From UMGS1071 sp045638545 (GTDB taxonomy: Bacteria; Bacillota; Clostridia; Oscillospirales; Acutalibacteraceae): a stretch of 26,279 bases of DNA. The translations under genes and the position numbers were made by a program. The stretch is taken from NCBI GenBank assembly GCA_045638545.1, contig JAZUBL010000001.1, forward strand, positions 1 through 26,279, in the 5' to 3' direction. This document shows, piece after piece, positions 15,467 to 22,689 of the stretch (the stretch's first letter is position 1; each line of letters opens with the position of its first letter). The notes beneath the pieces are model-generated. The model was not told where the DNA came from, searched no databases, and was given only the letters and a program-made list of their open reading frames with translations.

Positions 15467-17101
15467 ATGGATGCAAAAAAGTTTTATGACGCTGTTGTGA
15501 TCGGTGGCGGCCCGGCCGGTCTCACTGCAGCACTTTATCTTGCACGGGCCAGGTATCGTGTGCTCGTTTTGGAAAAAGAAAACTTCGGCGGTCAGATTAC
15601 CATTACCTCTGAAGTAGTAAACTACCCAGGCGTAATGAAAACAAGCGGTAAAGAACTGACAGAAACCATGCGCCGCCAGGCGCAGTCCTTTGGTGCAGAG
15701 TTTATGCTGGCAGAAGTTACCGGATTGGATTTGAACGGTGATGTGAAGACAGTCCACACCAGCCGCGGCGATGTGCACGCATTCGGCGTGCTGTACGCGA
15801 CAGGTGCACACCCAAGAATGATTGGATTCCAGGGTGAGGAAGAATTCAGAGGCCACGGCGTTGCCTACTGCGCAACCTGTGACGGCGAGTTCTTCGCAGG
15901 GAAAGAAGTCTTTGTAATCGGCGGCGGCTTCGCAGCAGCAGAGGAAAGCGTATTCTTGACAAAATATGCAAAGCACGTAACAGTGCTTGTCCGTGAACCG
16001 GATTTCACCTGTGCAGCAGCCGTAGCAGAGGAAACAAAGAAGCATGAAAAAATCACTGTAAAGTACAATACAGAAGTTGAGTTTGTAGCTGGTGATACTG
16101 CACTCCGTACTATTCGCTATCGCAATAACGAAACAGGTGAAGTGACAGAATATCACGCAGAGAACGGCGACACCTTTGGTGTGTTCGTGTTCGCTGGCTA
16201 TGCACCGGCAACAAAACTGCTGCAGGGTATTGCGGAACTGGATCATCAGGGTTACGTGATCACAGACCGCGACCAGAAAACAAGCGTGGACGGCCTCTAT
16301 GCAGCCGGCGACGTTTGTGTCAAGAATCTGCGCCAGGTTGTAACGGCTGTGGGTGATGGTGCGATCGCCGCAACAGAACTGGAACGTTACGCAGCAGCAA
16401 TGCAGAAAAAGACAGGTCTCCGTCCGGAGCCTCCTGTGGCAGAGGAAAAGTCGGCAGAGCAGCCAAAAGCGGCTGCTCCTGCAGAAAATAACAATGAACT
16501 GTTTTCTAACGAAGTAAAAGCACAGCTGGATACCGTGTTCTCCCGCATGGCATCCCCATTAAAACTGAAGCTGTATCTCGATGATCGCGCTGTATCGCAG
16601 GAACTGCGCGCTTATACGGAAGCAATGGCAGCCCGTACAGAAAAGCTGACTGTTGAGCTTGTAAATGATCCTGCAGTGACAGAGCTGCCATGTGTACGTG
16701 TGTGCAGAGCGAACGATGACTGGACTGGGCTGTCTTTCCACGGTGTGCCAGGCGGCCATGAATTTACTTCCTTTGTTCTTGGTCTCTATAACGCTGCAGG
16801 TCCTGGTCAGGCCATGGATGACGCTGACAGAGCGGACATTGGCAAGATCACTGCACCAACAAAACTGCAGGTGTTTATTTCCCTCTCCTGCACCATGTGC
16901 CCTGAGCTTGTAGTAGCAGCCCAGCGCCTTGCTGCAGAAAATCCAAATGTTATTGCGGAAGTGTATGACCTCAATCACTTCCCACATCTGAAAGAGCAGT
17001 ATAACGTCATGAGTGTTCCTTGCCTTGTAATCAATGAAGAGAGAACCGCCTTCGGCAAAAAGAACATTCGTCAATTACTCGACCTTTTACTCCAAAAATA
17101 A
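15467..17101 (+). CDS. Permuted AhpF-like peroxiredoxin reductase (TrxR module followed by AhpF N-terminal module)
   Basis: A 544-residue flavoprotein expected to reduce AhpC. Residues 1 to about 315 are a thioredoxin-reductase module: FAD motif GGGPAG (13-18), redox pair CATC (C135, C138), pyridine nucleotide motif GGGFAAAEE (152-160) and the C-terminal FAD block GLYAAGDV (276-283). An Ala/Pro/Glu-rich linker (about 318-345) follows. Residues about 346-544 match the tandem thioredoxin-fold N-terminal domain of AhpF: LDTVFSRMASPLKLKLYLDD, GHEFTSFVLGL (430-440) and SLSCTMCPE with the redox pair C475/C478, then a cis-proline VP. In AhpF the order is reversed. The charge shuttle from C135/C138 to C475/C478 to AhpC is inferred. 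The usual NADPH-binding HRR motif is absent. The gene is clearly co-transcribed with ahpC and ends at a terminator. Confidence 0.9.
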   Translation: MDAKKFYDAVVIGGGPAGLTAALYLARARYRVLVLEKENFGGQITITSEVVNYPGVMKTSGKELTETMRRQAQSFGAEFMLAEVTGLDLNGDVKTVHTSRGDVHAFGVLYATGAHPRMIGFQGEEEFRGHGVAYCATCDGEFFAGKEVFVIGGGFAAAEESVFLTKYAKHVTVLVREPDFTCAAAVAEETKKHEKITVKYNTEVEFVAGDTALRTIRYRNNETGEVTEYHAENGDTFGVFVFAGYAPATKLLQGIAELDHQGYVITDRDQKTSVDGLYAAGDVCVKNLRQVVTAVGDGAIAATELERYAAAMQKKTGLRPEPPVAEEKSAEQPKAAAPAENNNELFSNEVKAQLDTVFSRMASPLKLKLYLDDRAVSQELRAYTEAMAARTEKLTVELVNDPAVTELPCVRVCRANDDWTGLSFHGVPGGHEFTSFVLGLYNAAGPGQAMDDADRADIGKITAPTKLQVFISLSCTMCPELVVAAQRLAAENPNVIAEVYDLNHFPHLKEQYNVMSVPCLVINEERTAFGKKNIRQLLDLLLQK

Positions 17102-17123
17102 TTTTCATAACGACGATGTAGTG

Positions 17124-17157
17124 AAAGACTGCCGGAGAAATTTCCCGGCAGTCTTTT
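17124..17157 (+). terminator. Rho-independent terminator after the ahpC operon
   Basis: AAAGACTGCCGG (17124-17135) pairs with CCGGCAGTCTTT (17145-17156), a perfect 12-bp stem, followed by T residues. Confidence 0.92.
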
Positions 17158-17178
17158 GCTGTGTTGTATGCTGTAAAG

Positions 17179-17207
17179 CCTCTGCAGATTTTCTGCGGAG
17201 GTTTTTT
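17179..17207 (+). terminator. Second tandem terminator before spoIIIAA
   Basis: CCTCTGCAGA (17179-17188) pairs with TCTGCGGAGG (17192-17201, one G-T pair) and ends in TTTTTT. Together with the previous hairpin it insulates the sporulation operon from the peroxide operon. Confidence 0.88.
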
Positions 17208-17262
17208 GTTCTAATTCCCGGTGATTGTCCATAAGATTACTTAGAAAGGGGACAAGATCAGA

Positions 17263-18207
17263 ATGAACAATCGATTTGATACGGCGCTTTCTGCGCTGAG
17301 TAAACCAATCAGCGATCCGCTCTACAGGCTGCCGCCAGAAATAAAGGAACGAATCTGCGAGATCCGCATTCGCGCAAACAAACCTGTGTGTTTACATACC
17401 AATCAGAATCTGTTATTTCTTCGTCGGAACGGTATCACCACAGAACACCTGACTTCAGACGTTCTATATGCGGCAAAGGCAGATCTTCGGGAAAGTTTCC
17501 GCGCGTTGTGCGGTTATTCTGTTTATGCGCACCAGGATGAAATCAGAAATGGTTTTGTAACTTATCTGAGCGGACATCGTGTTGGTATTTGCGGCACAGC
17601 CGTTTCTGAAAATGGCGTGGTATCGGCTGTTCGCGAAATATCTTCGATTAATGTGCGCATTGCAAGAGAGTGCCATGGTATCGCAGACCCGATTATAGAA
17701 CAATTGGGTACATTTTTGGAAAATGGTCTGTTGATTCTCGGTAAACCGGGCAGTGGAAAAACAACGGTGCTGCGTGATCTGTGCCGCCAGATTGCCTCCG
17801 GTGTTTTAGGCAGGATGGAAAAAACGGCGCTGATTGATGAGCGGGGCGAGGTAGCCGGTGTTGTGCAGGGAGAAGCGCAGAATGACGTAGGCGTTTGCTG
17901 CGATGTGTTCGATGGCTATCCCAAAGGAGAAGGGATTCTTCAGGCACTGCGCTGTTTTTCTCCCAAATTTATTCTGTGCGATGAGCTTGGATCCGCAGAA
18001 GATGCAGCGGCAATTCAAGAAGGACTTCATGCTGGCGTCAGCATCATAACGACCATACATGCTGATTCGCTGCAGGATCTGCAGAAACGTCCGCAGGGGA
18101 GACTTCTGCTGCAGACGGGTGCCTTTCGTTTTGCGGCAATTCTGGAGAGTGGCCGCTCTTTTGGCAGCATACGGGCAATTTACGATCTGCAGAATCTGTA
18201 TGATTAA
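17263..18207 (+). CDS. spoIIIAA: Stage III sporulation protein AA
   Basis: SpoIIIAA is a secretion-type ATPase made in the mother cell; it is thought to power the SpoIIIA-SpoIIQ channel into the forespore. The 314-residue protein has Walker A GKPGSGKTT (160-168), the DERGE segment (192-196), Walker B FILCDELG (236-243) and the histidine motif TTIHADS (263-269), as in type II/IV secretion ATPases. Start ATG 17263 has AGAAAGGGGA ten bases upstream. It overlaps spoIIIAB by eight bases. Transcription should depend on sigma-E, but the 55-base gap after the terminator shows only a weak candidate. Confidence 0.97.
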   Translation: MNNRFDTALSALSKPISDPLYRLPPEIKERICEIRIRANKPVCLHTNQNLLFLRRNGITTEHLTSDVLYAAKADLRESFRALCGYSVYAHQDEIRNGFVTYLSGHRVGICGTAVSENGVVSAVREISSINVRIARECHGIADPIIEQLGTFLENGLLILGKPGSGKTTVLRDLCRQIASGVLGRMEKTALIDERGEVAGVVQGEAQNDVGVCCDVFDGYPKGEGILQALRCFSPKFILCDELGSAEDAAAIQEGLHAGVSIITTIHADSLQDLQKRPQGRLLLQTGAFRFAAILESGRSFGSIRAIYDLQNLYD

Positions 18208-18691
18208 AGTTTTCTGTATTTTCGGTGCAATGGCTGCTGCATTTCTGATTGGTGTTACAGAAAGCTGGCGGCTGCGATTGAGAGTGAAGCAACTGGAAAG
18301 AGTTTTACTGTTTTTACAGCAAATGGAGGAGGAAATCCGCTACACGGCAAACCCTATTGCAGAAATTATCGATACCCATAAGGAGAAGATGGAGATACTG
18401 GATTTCTGTTTTCGAGAACTGGGCAGTGGGAAAAACTTTACGGAAGCATGGCGAAGTGCCATTGAAGTTGAGGGTACCCGTCTTACAAAAGCAGACAGGC
18501 AGTATCTGCTGGAGTTTGGTACTGGTTTTGGGAGCATGGATCGAGAGGGACAGATCAATGCCTGCAGGTTAACAGAAGAGCGGCTGAATTTTCAGCTGAC
18601 TGCAGCAAAAAAAGATGTGGAACAAAAAGCAAAACTGTATCGTTCGCTGGGCGTACTAAGCAGTGCAGGAATTTTACTGGCGGCAGTGTAA
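18200..18691 (+). CDS. spoIIIAB: Stage III sporulation protein AB
   Basis: SpoIIIAB is a membrane component of the SpoIIIA complex that resembles type II secretion GspF proteins. The true start is ATG 18200, overlapping the spoIIIAA stop by eight bases; an upstream extension of the frame to 18059 would lie wholly inside spoIIIAA and lacks family sequence. The 163-residue protein begins with a membrane helix (about 3-18), continues with the family stretch QLERVLLFLQQMEEEIRYT and ends with a short hydrophobic tail (LGVLSSAGILLAAV). The lack of a good ribosome binding site suggests translational coupling. Confidence 0.94.
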   Translation: MIKVFCIFGAMAAAFLIGVTESWRLRLRVKQLERVLLFLQQMEEEIRYTANPIAEIIDTHKEKMEILDFCFRELGSGKNFTEAWRSAIEVEGTRLTKADRQYLLEFGTGFGSMDREGQINACRLTEERLNFQLTAAKKDVEQKAKLYRSLGVLSSAGILLAAV

Positions 18692-18715
18692 AACAAAGGA
18701 GCAGGGGGGATTCCA

Positions 18716-18910
18716 TTGGAAATTGAACTGATTTTCAAAATTGCAGCAATCGGCATTATTGTTGCAGTACTGAATCAGCTGTTGATTCGCTCAGGCCGTG
18801 AGGAGCAGGCAATGATGACAACACTTGCAGGATTGATTGTGGTATTGATGATGATCATACAGGAAATCAGCACATTGTTCGACACGATCAAGTCTGTATT
18901 CGGGTTATAG
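18716..18910 (+). CDS. spoIIIAC: Stage III sporulation protein AC
   Basis: A 64-residue protein with two membrane helices (about 4-24 and 32-50), the normal size for SpoIIIAC. Family sequence includes FKIAAIGIIVAVLNQLL and the central GREEQA turn. The start is TTG 18716, chosen because AAAGGAG and a G-run lie just upstream and no ATG gives the full first helix. It is spaced 24 bases from spoIIIAB and two bases from spoIIIAD, consistent with one transcript. It is thought to assemble in the mother-cell side of the channel. Confidence 0.93.
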   Translation: MEIELIFKIAAIGIIVAVLNQLLIRSGREEQAMMTTLAGLIVVLMMIIQEISTLFDTIKSVFGL

Positions 18911-18912
18911 TT

Positions 18913-19308
18913 ATGGTGCTGTTTTCCATTGTCGGTACGGCAATAATCACGGTGATTCTGGTGTTGCTGCTGAATCGCTACCATAAAGAATACGGTATGA
19001 TTGCGGCAATGATTGGCGGCGGTGTTCTGCTGCTTATGATAATAACCATGATGCATCCTGTAATAGAGCAGCTGAAGGATTGGTTTGATTCCATTGGAGT
19101 TATCAGCAGTGACCTTGTCATACTCCTGAAGTCTATGGGAATTTGCTTTTTAACACAGTTTGCCTCGGATACCTGCAAAGATGCCGGCGAAAGTGCATTG
19201 GCCTCTAAAGTGGAACTGGCGGGGAAAGTCTCAGTTGTACTGATTGCGCTGCCGCTGTTTCAATCAATTGCCTCTACAGCGTTATCTCTGACAGGAGGCA
19301 CGCTATGA
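18913..19308 (+). CDS. spoIIIAD: Stage III sporulation protein AD
   Basis: A 131-residue membrane protein paralogous to SpoIIIAC, with helices at about 4-20, 30-46 and 105-125. Family blocks include the CFLTQFASDTCKDAGESALASKVELAGK segment. Its stop overlaps the spoIIIAE start as ATGA, so translation is coupled. It belongs to the multi-subunit SpoIIIA complex of the engulfed forespore membrane. Confidence 0.94.
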   Translation: MVLFSIVGTAIITVILVLLLNRYHKEYGMIAAMIGGGVLLLMIITMMHPVIEQLKDWFDSIGVISSDLVILLKSMGICFLTQFASDTCKDAGESALASKVELAGKVSVVLIALPLFQSIASTALSLTGGTL

Positions 19309-20453
19309 AACGGTGCATACTGCTGACTTTTTTCTGTTTTATAATTCTCTGTATTTCTCCTGTAACGGTATCTGCGCAGGAAGCATATACACCTGCAGAA
19401 GAGGAATTAGAGGAGCAGCTGGAGGATTCCGGTGCGCAGGAGCTGCCGAACAGACTTCCGCAGGAAACGCAGGAAGAGTTTGAAGAACTTGGGATAGATG
19501 GTATAGATCTGGAGCAGCTTGCAGATGTTTCTGCCGGTGATGTGATTACCAATCTTCTGCGCAATTTCACAGGGAAACTGCCATCAGTTCTGCGTGTCTT
19601 TTTTGCGATGCTGGCGGTGATATTGATTTCCGCTTTTGTAAATTCCATGAAACTCTCTCTGGGAGAGCAGCCTGTTGGCGGTGTAATTAATCTTGTCAGC
19701 ATGTTGTGCATAGTTGGAGTTGTAATTGTGCCGATTGTATCCTGTATTGCAGAGGCTGCTTCTGTTATCAGCGGCGGTGCTTATTTTATGCTTGGCTGCA
19801 TTCCGGTCATGATTGGTTTTCTTGCTGCAGGGGGGCAGGCGGCAACTGCTTCTTTCAGTGGTATCTTATTGATGCTCTGCAATGTAATTTCTTTTCTTGC
19901 ATCCCATTGCATTGTGCCTGTACTGCATATTTTTCTTGGCTTTTCCGTTGTATCTTCTGTCTCTCCCAATCTCAATCTGAACGGTATCTGCAAAAGTTTT
20001 TATACAATTGCAAAGTGGATTCTTGGTTTTGGCATGACAATTTTCTCTGGTCTGCTTACCATGCAAAGCCTGCTGGGCGGCGCTGTGGATGCTGCAACCA
20101 ATAAATCTCTGCGGTTTGTGGTTTCCAGTTTTGTGCCGGTTGTAGGCAGTGCGCTGGGGGAAGCGATCGGCACCGTTCATAGTTGTGCAAAGGTTCTGAA
20201 ATCCGGTGTTGGCGCATTTGGTATTCTTGCAATCGTATTTATTTTTCTGCCTATTTTGATTCAATGTATTCTCTGGGTGTTTTCGCTTACTGTGGCAGCA
20301 GGCATTGGTGATGTTTTTGAGTTAAAAGAGGTTAGTGGGCTGCTTCGAGCATCATCGAAAGTGTTATCTATGCTCATTGCCATTCTGCTGTGCTGCGCTG
20401 TGATGCTGATCATCTCCCTGCAGATTGTAGTTATGACAGGGGGGAGCGTATAA
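19305..20453 (+). CDS. spoIIIAE: Stage III sporulation protein AE
   Basis: SpoIIIAE is the large polytopic membrane subunit of the SpoIIIA channel. The 382-residue protein begins with a signal-like segment ending near VSAQE (about residue 25), then an acidic extracytoplasmic stretch rich in Glu/Gln/Leu (about 26-75). Seven or so membrane helices follow from about residue 95 to the C-terminus. The family block PVVGSALGEAIGTVHSCAKVLKSGVGAFG is present. GGAGG lies directly before ATG 19305 inside spoIIIAD. The stop overlaps the next start by one base (TAATG). Confidence 0.95.
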   Translation: MKRCILLTFFCFIILCISPVTVSAQEAYTPAEEELEEQLEDSGAQELPNRLPQETQEEFEELGIDGIDLEQLADVSAGDVITNLLRNFTGKLPSVLRVFFAMLAVILISAFVNSMKLSLGEQPVGGVINLVSMLCIVGVVIVPIVSCIAEAASVISGGAYFMLGCIPVMIGFLAAGGQAATASFSGILLMLCNVISFLASHCIVPVLHIFLGFSVVSSVSPNLNLNGICKSFYTIAKWILGFGMTIFSGLLTMQSLLGGAVDAATNKSLRFVVSSFVPVVGSALGEAIGTVHSCAKVLKSGVGAFGILAIVFIFLPILIQCILWVFSLTVAAGIGDVFELKEVSGLLRASSKVLSMLIAILLCCAVMLIISLQIVVMTGGSV

Positions 20454-20929
20454 TGTCGCAGATACAGCAGTGGGCAGGCGCGTTATGTATTCTGATTCTG
20501 ATTGCTGCAGTGATTCAGTATCTGGTTCCCAGCGGTGTTATGGAACGCTCCATGCGTCTGGTACTGGGTGGTTTTGTGGTACTTAGTCTGATTATTCCAT
20601 TTGCAGATCTGGTGCGGAATACGGAATGGAACTTTGAAATTCAGGAAGACGTTGCTGTGACAGAGGAATATGCGGAGCATGCCAACGAGAGAATTCTGGA
20701 ATTGGCGCAGAGCAATATAGAGACACTGATTGCCGAAACCCTGCAGAAAATGAATCTCAGCGCGAAAAAGATTACAGTAACAATGGATAGTAACGAGGAC
20801 AACTGCATAGTTATTAAAAAAGCAGTGATTACGCTGGCATTAGCAGATGCAGAGCGGATGGCAGCGGTAGAAGAAAAACTATGGTCTGTGCTGGGAATCA
20901 AAGCGGAGGTTGTAATAGATGGCAGATGA
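20453..20929 (+). CDS. spoIIIAF: Stage III sporulation protein AF
   Basis: A 158-residue protein with two N-terminal membrane helices (about 8-26 and 34-52) and a soluble C-terminal domain (about 60-158), the standard SpoIIIAF layout. Start ATG 20453 follows GGGGGGAG at suitable distance and overlaps the spoIIIAE stop; the frame's upstream part to 20390 is spoIIIAE sequence read in another frame. It overlaps spoIIIAG by 11 bases. The soluble domain is thought to join the ring-forming set with SpoIIIAG and AH. Confidence 0.92.
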   Translation: MSQIQQWAGALCILILIAAVIQYLVPSGVMERSMRLVLGGFVVLSLIIPFADLVRNTEWNFEIQEDVAVTEEYAEHANERILELAQSNIETLIAETLQKMNLSAKKITVTMDSNEDNCIVIKKAVITLALADAERMAAVEEKLWSVLGIKAEVVIDGR

Positions 20930-21500
20930 CAAAAAGATGATACAAAAACTGCTGACAAGACTAACGGAGCAGAAAAAATACCGCAGGATTTTAATAATGG
21001 TTGGCCTTGGATTGATTGCGGTGATTTTTCTTTCCAGCTTTCTGGAGAAAACGCCGGCAAAAGAAAACGAGCCCATCGCTATTGCAACAGGCCAGACCAT
21101 TGAAGACTATGCCGCCGGTTTAGAAGCAGAGCTGGCAGAGATGATCAGCCATATAAAAGGTGTTGGAAACGTGCAGGTAATGGTGACGATCGAGAAGGGG
21201 GTGGAGAATATCTATGCCACAGAACAGAAATCCAGCAAGCAGATAACCAATGACCAAAGCGCTGATTTTGACAGAAAAAATCAGGAACAGGATCAAACGG
21301 AAACCACGTATATTCTTGTGAAGGATGCAGACGGTGGACAAAAAGCGATCTCTGTCACACAGATTCAGCCGGTTGTGAAAGGTGTGGTGGTTGTCTGTGA
21401 TGGTGGTGACAATATTCAGACAGAGCAGAAAATCATCAATGCAGTAACGACAGCGCTGGATATTTCTTCCGCAAAAGTCTGTGTTGTCAGCGCAAAATAA
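20919..21500 (+). CDS. spoIIIAG: Stage III sporulation protein AG
   Basis: SpoIIIAG forms a large ring in the space between mother cell and forespore. The 193-residue protein has one membrane helix (about 24-41), then a ring-building-motif domain with GVGNVQVMVTIEKG (about 82-95). An inserted polar stretch rich in Gln/Asp/Glu follows (about 105-130), where other SpoIIIAG proteins carry a beta-insertion. The C-terminal strand set is QPVVKGVVVVCDGGDN. GGAGG precedes ATG 20919 by about ten bases. Confidence 0.94.
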   Translation: MADDKKMIQKLLTRLTEQKKYRRILIMVGLGLIAVIFLSSFLEKTPAKENEPIAIATGQTIEDYAAGLEAELAEMISHIKGVGNVQVMVTIEKGVENIYATEQKSSKQITNDQSADFDRKNQEQDQTETTYILVKDADGGQKAISVTQIQPVVKGVVVVCDGGDNIQTEQKIINAVTTALDISSAKVCVVSAK

Positions 21501-21523
21501 ATTGCAATGCAGGAGTGAACAGT

Positions 21524-22147
21524 ATGAGTTTTGGAAAAAGACAACTGATTTTAGCTGCGCTTGTTGTATCTCTTGGCGCAGCAGTTTATCTGAACTGGCA
21601 GTTTTCCGGTGATGGCGGCCTGGAACCGGTTGCCGTTGATGCAGCTGTTTCGGAAAAAGAACTGGGTGCTGCACAGCTTGTCAATGGTTCTGACGTGCTG
21701 ACCGAAGCACCGCCGGAATTTTCAGAAGCAGAACATAGTTCTGAACCGGAAGCATCGGAACAGATAGAAGAAACAGCGGCTGAAGCATCGGAAGATTACT
21801 TTGCGCAGGCAGCTTTAACACGACAGAAAACCAGGGATGAAGCAATGGAAGTGCTGAACCGGATTTTAAATGACAGCGAAGCCAGCCAGGAAGAAATTCA
21901 GCACGCCGTGGAGGAATCGGCGGCCATTGCAAAAAATATGCTCAGTGAAAGCAACATCGAAAACCTGATTCAATCGAAAGGCTACACAGACTGCGTTGTC
22001 TTTATTCAGAATGGGGAATGCAGTATTGTTGTAGGCAAAAATACGGAGTTTACGGCAGAGGATGCTGCAATTATCAAAGATATTGTGGTAGGGCAATGTG
22101 AGGTTACTTATGAAAATATCAAAATTGTAGATCATATCACGTCATGA
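21524..22147 (+). CDS. spoIIIAH: Stage III sporulation protein AH
   Basis: SpoIIIAH spans the mother-cell membrane and, in Bacillus, binds forespore SpoIIQ across the engulfment gap. ATG 21524 is preferred because AGGAG (21511-21515) lies eight bases upstream; an in-frame GTG at 21515 overlaps that site. The 207-residue protein has one membrane helix (about 6-22), a long acidic low-complexity linker rich in Glu/Ala/Ser (about 40-90) and a C-terminal YscJ/FliF-like domain (about 95-207). The linker is Glu-rich and not conserved in detail. It is the last gene of the operon. Confidence 0.93.
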   Translation: MSFGKRQLILAALVVSLGAAVYLNWQFSGDGGLEPVAVDAAVSEKELGAAQLVNGSDVLTEAPPEFSEAEHSSEPEASEQIEETAAEASEDYFAQAALTRQKTRDEAMEVLNRILNDSEASQEEIQHAVEESAAIAKNMLSESNIENLIQSKGYTDCVVFIQNGECSIVVGKNTEFTAEDAAIIKDIVVGQCEVTYENIKIVDHITS

Positions 22148-22179
22148 TAGCAAAATATTTTTCAACAATTGTTTTCTAA

Positions 22180-22200
22180 TGACAAATTTTATGGTATACT
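22180..22200 (+). promoter_or_regulatory. Candidate extended -10 promoter for nusB
   Basis: TATACT at 22195-22200 is preceded by TG one base upstream (TGGTATACT), an extended -10 element; the -35 region (around 22172) is poor. Transcription would start near 22207, upstream of the terminator hairpin at 22237. Confidence 0.5.
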
Positions 22201-22236
22201 GGATTTGTGGAAGTTTGAAATTTTAGAAATACAAAC

Positions 22237-22264
22237 AAAAGCCTCCACCTGTGGAGGCTTTTTT
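22237..22264 (+). terminator. Strong terminator between spoIIIAH and nusB, possibly an attenuator
   Basis: AAAAGCCTCCAC (22237-22248) pairs with GTGGAGGCTTTT (22251-22262), a 12-bp stem ending in T6. It lies only 17 bases before nusB and downstream of a promoter-like element, so it may end the spoIIIA transcript, attenuate nusB, or both. Confidence 0.92.
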
Positions 22265-22281
22265 GATTATAGGAGGCACTT

Positions 22282-22689
22282 ATGAGCAGACGAGAAGAAC
22301 GCGAACAGGCTTTTGCCCTGCTGTTTGAGCGACTGGTAAACCAGAATACTGTAGAAGAAGTCATTGAAAATGCAGGCCTTGCAAGAGACTGCGAAGTTAC
22401 AGAATTCATTCAGACAATTGCATACGGTGTAGAAGAGCACGAAGAAGAAATCGAGGCTATGATCGAAGCAAATCTGTCTTCCGGCTGGAAGAGAAACCGT
22501 CTTTCCAAGGTAACAGTTGCACTGCTGCACCTGGCAATTTACGAGATGAAATTTATGAACGACATCCCGGTAAAGGTATCCATCAACGAAGCAGTTGAGC
22601 TTGCAAAAATGTACGCTGGCAGTGAGGACGCATCTTTCCTGAACGGTGTTCTCGGCGGTATTGCAAAGGGTATGGAAGCGGATGCGTAA
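22282..22689 (+). CDS. nusB: Transcription antitermination factor NusB
   Basis: NusB binds boxA RNA together with NusE (S10) to form rRNA antitermination complexes. The 135-residue all-helical protein has the family N-terminus SRREEREQAFALLFE, the middle block RLSKVTVALLHLAIYEM and the C-terminal block IPVKVSINEAVELAKMYAGSEDASFLNGVLGGIA; all are typical. AGGAGG (22271-22276) precedes ATG 22282. It overlaps the TsaD-like gene by eight bases. The position after the spoIIIA operon and before xseAB-ispA is conserved with Bacillus. Confidence 0.97.
   Translation: MSRREEREQAFALLFERLVNQNTVEEVIENAGLARDCEVTEFIQTIAYGVEEHEEEIEAMIEANLSSGWKRNRLSKVTVALLHLAIYEMKFMNDIPVKVSINEAVELAKMYAGSEDASFLNGVLGGIAKGMEADA

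Noticed and set aside
17230..17237. CATAAGAT as a sigma-E -10 element for spoIIIAA
   Set aside because: It matches only 6 of 8 positions, has no fitting -35 upstream and would start transcription almost on the ribosome binding site.
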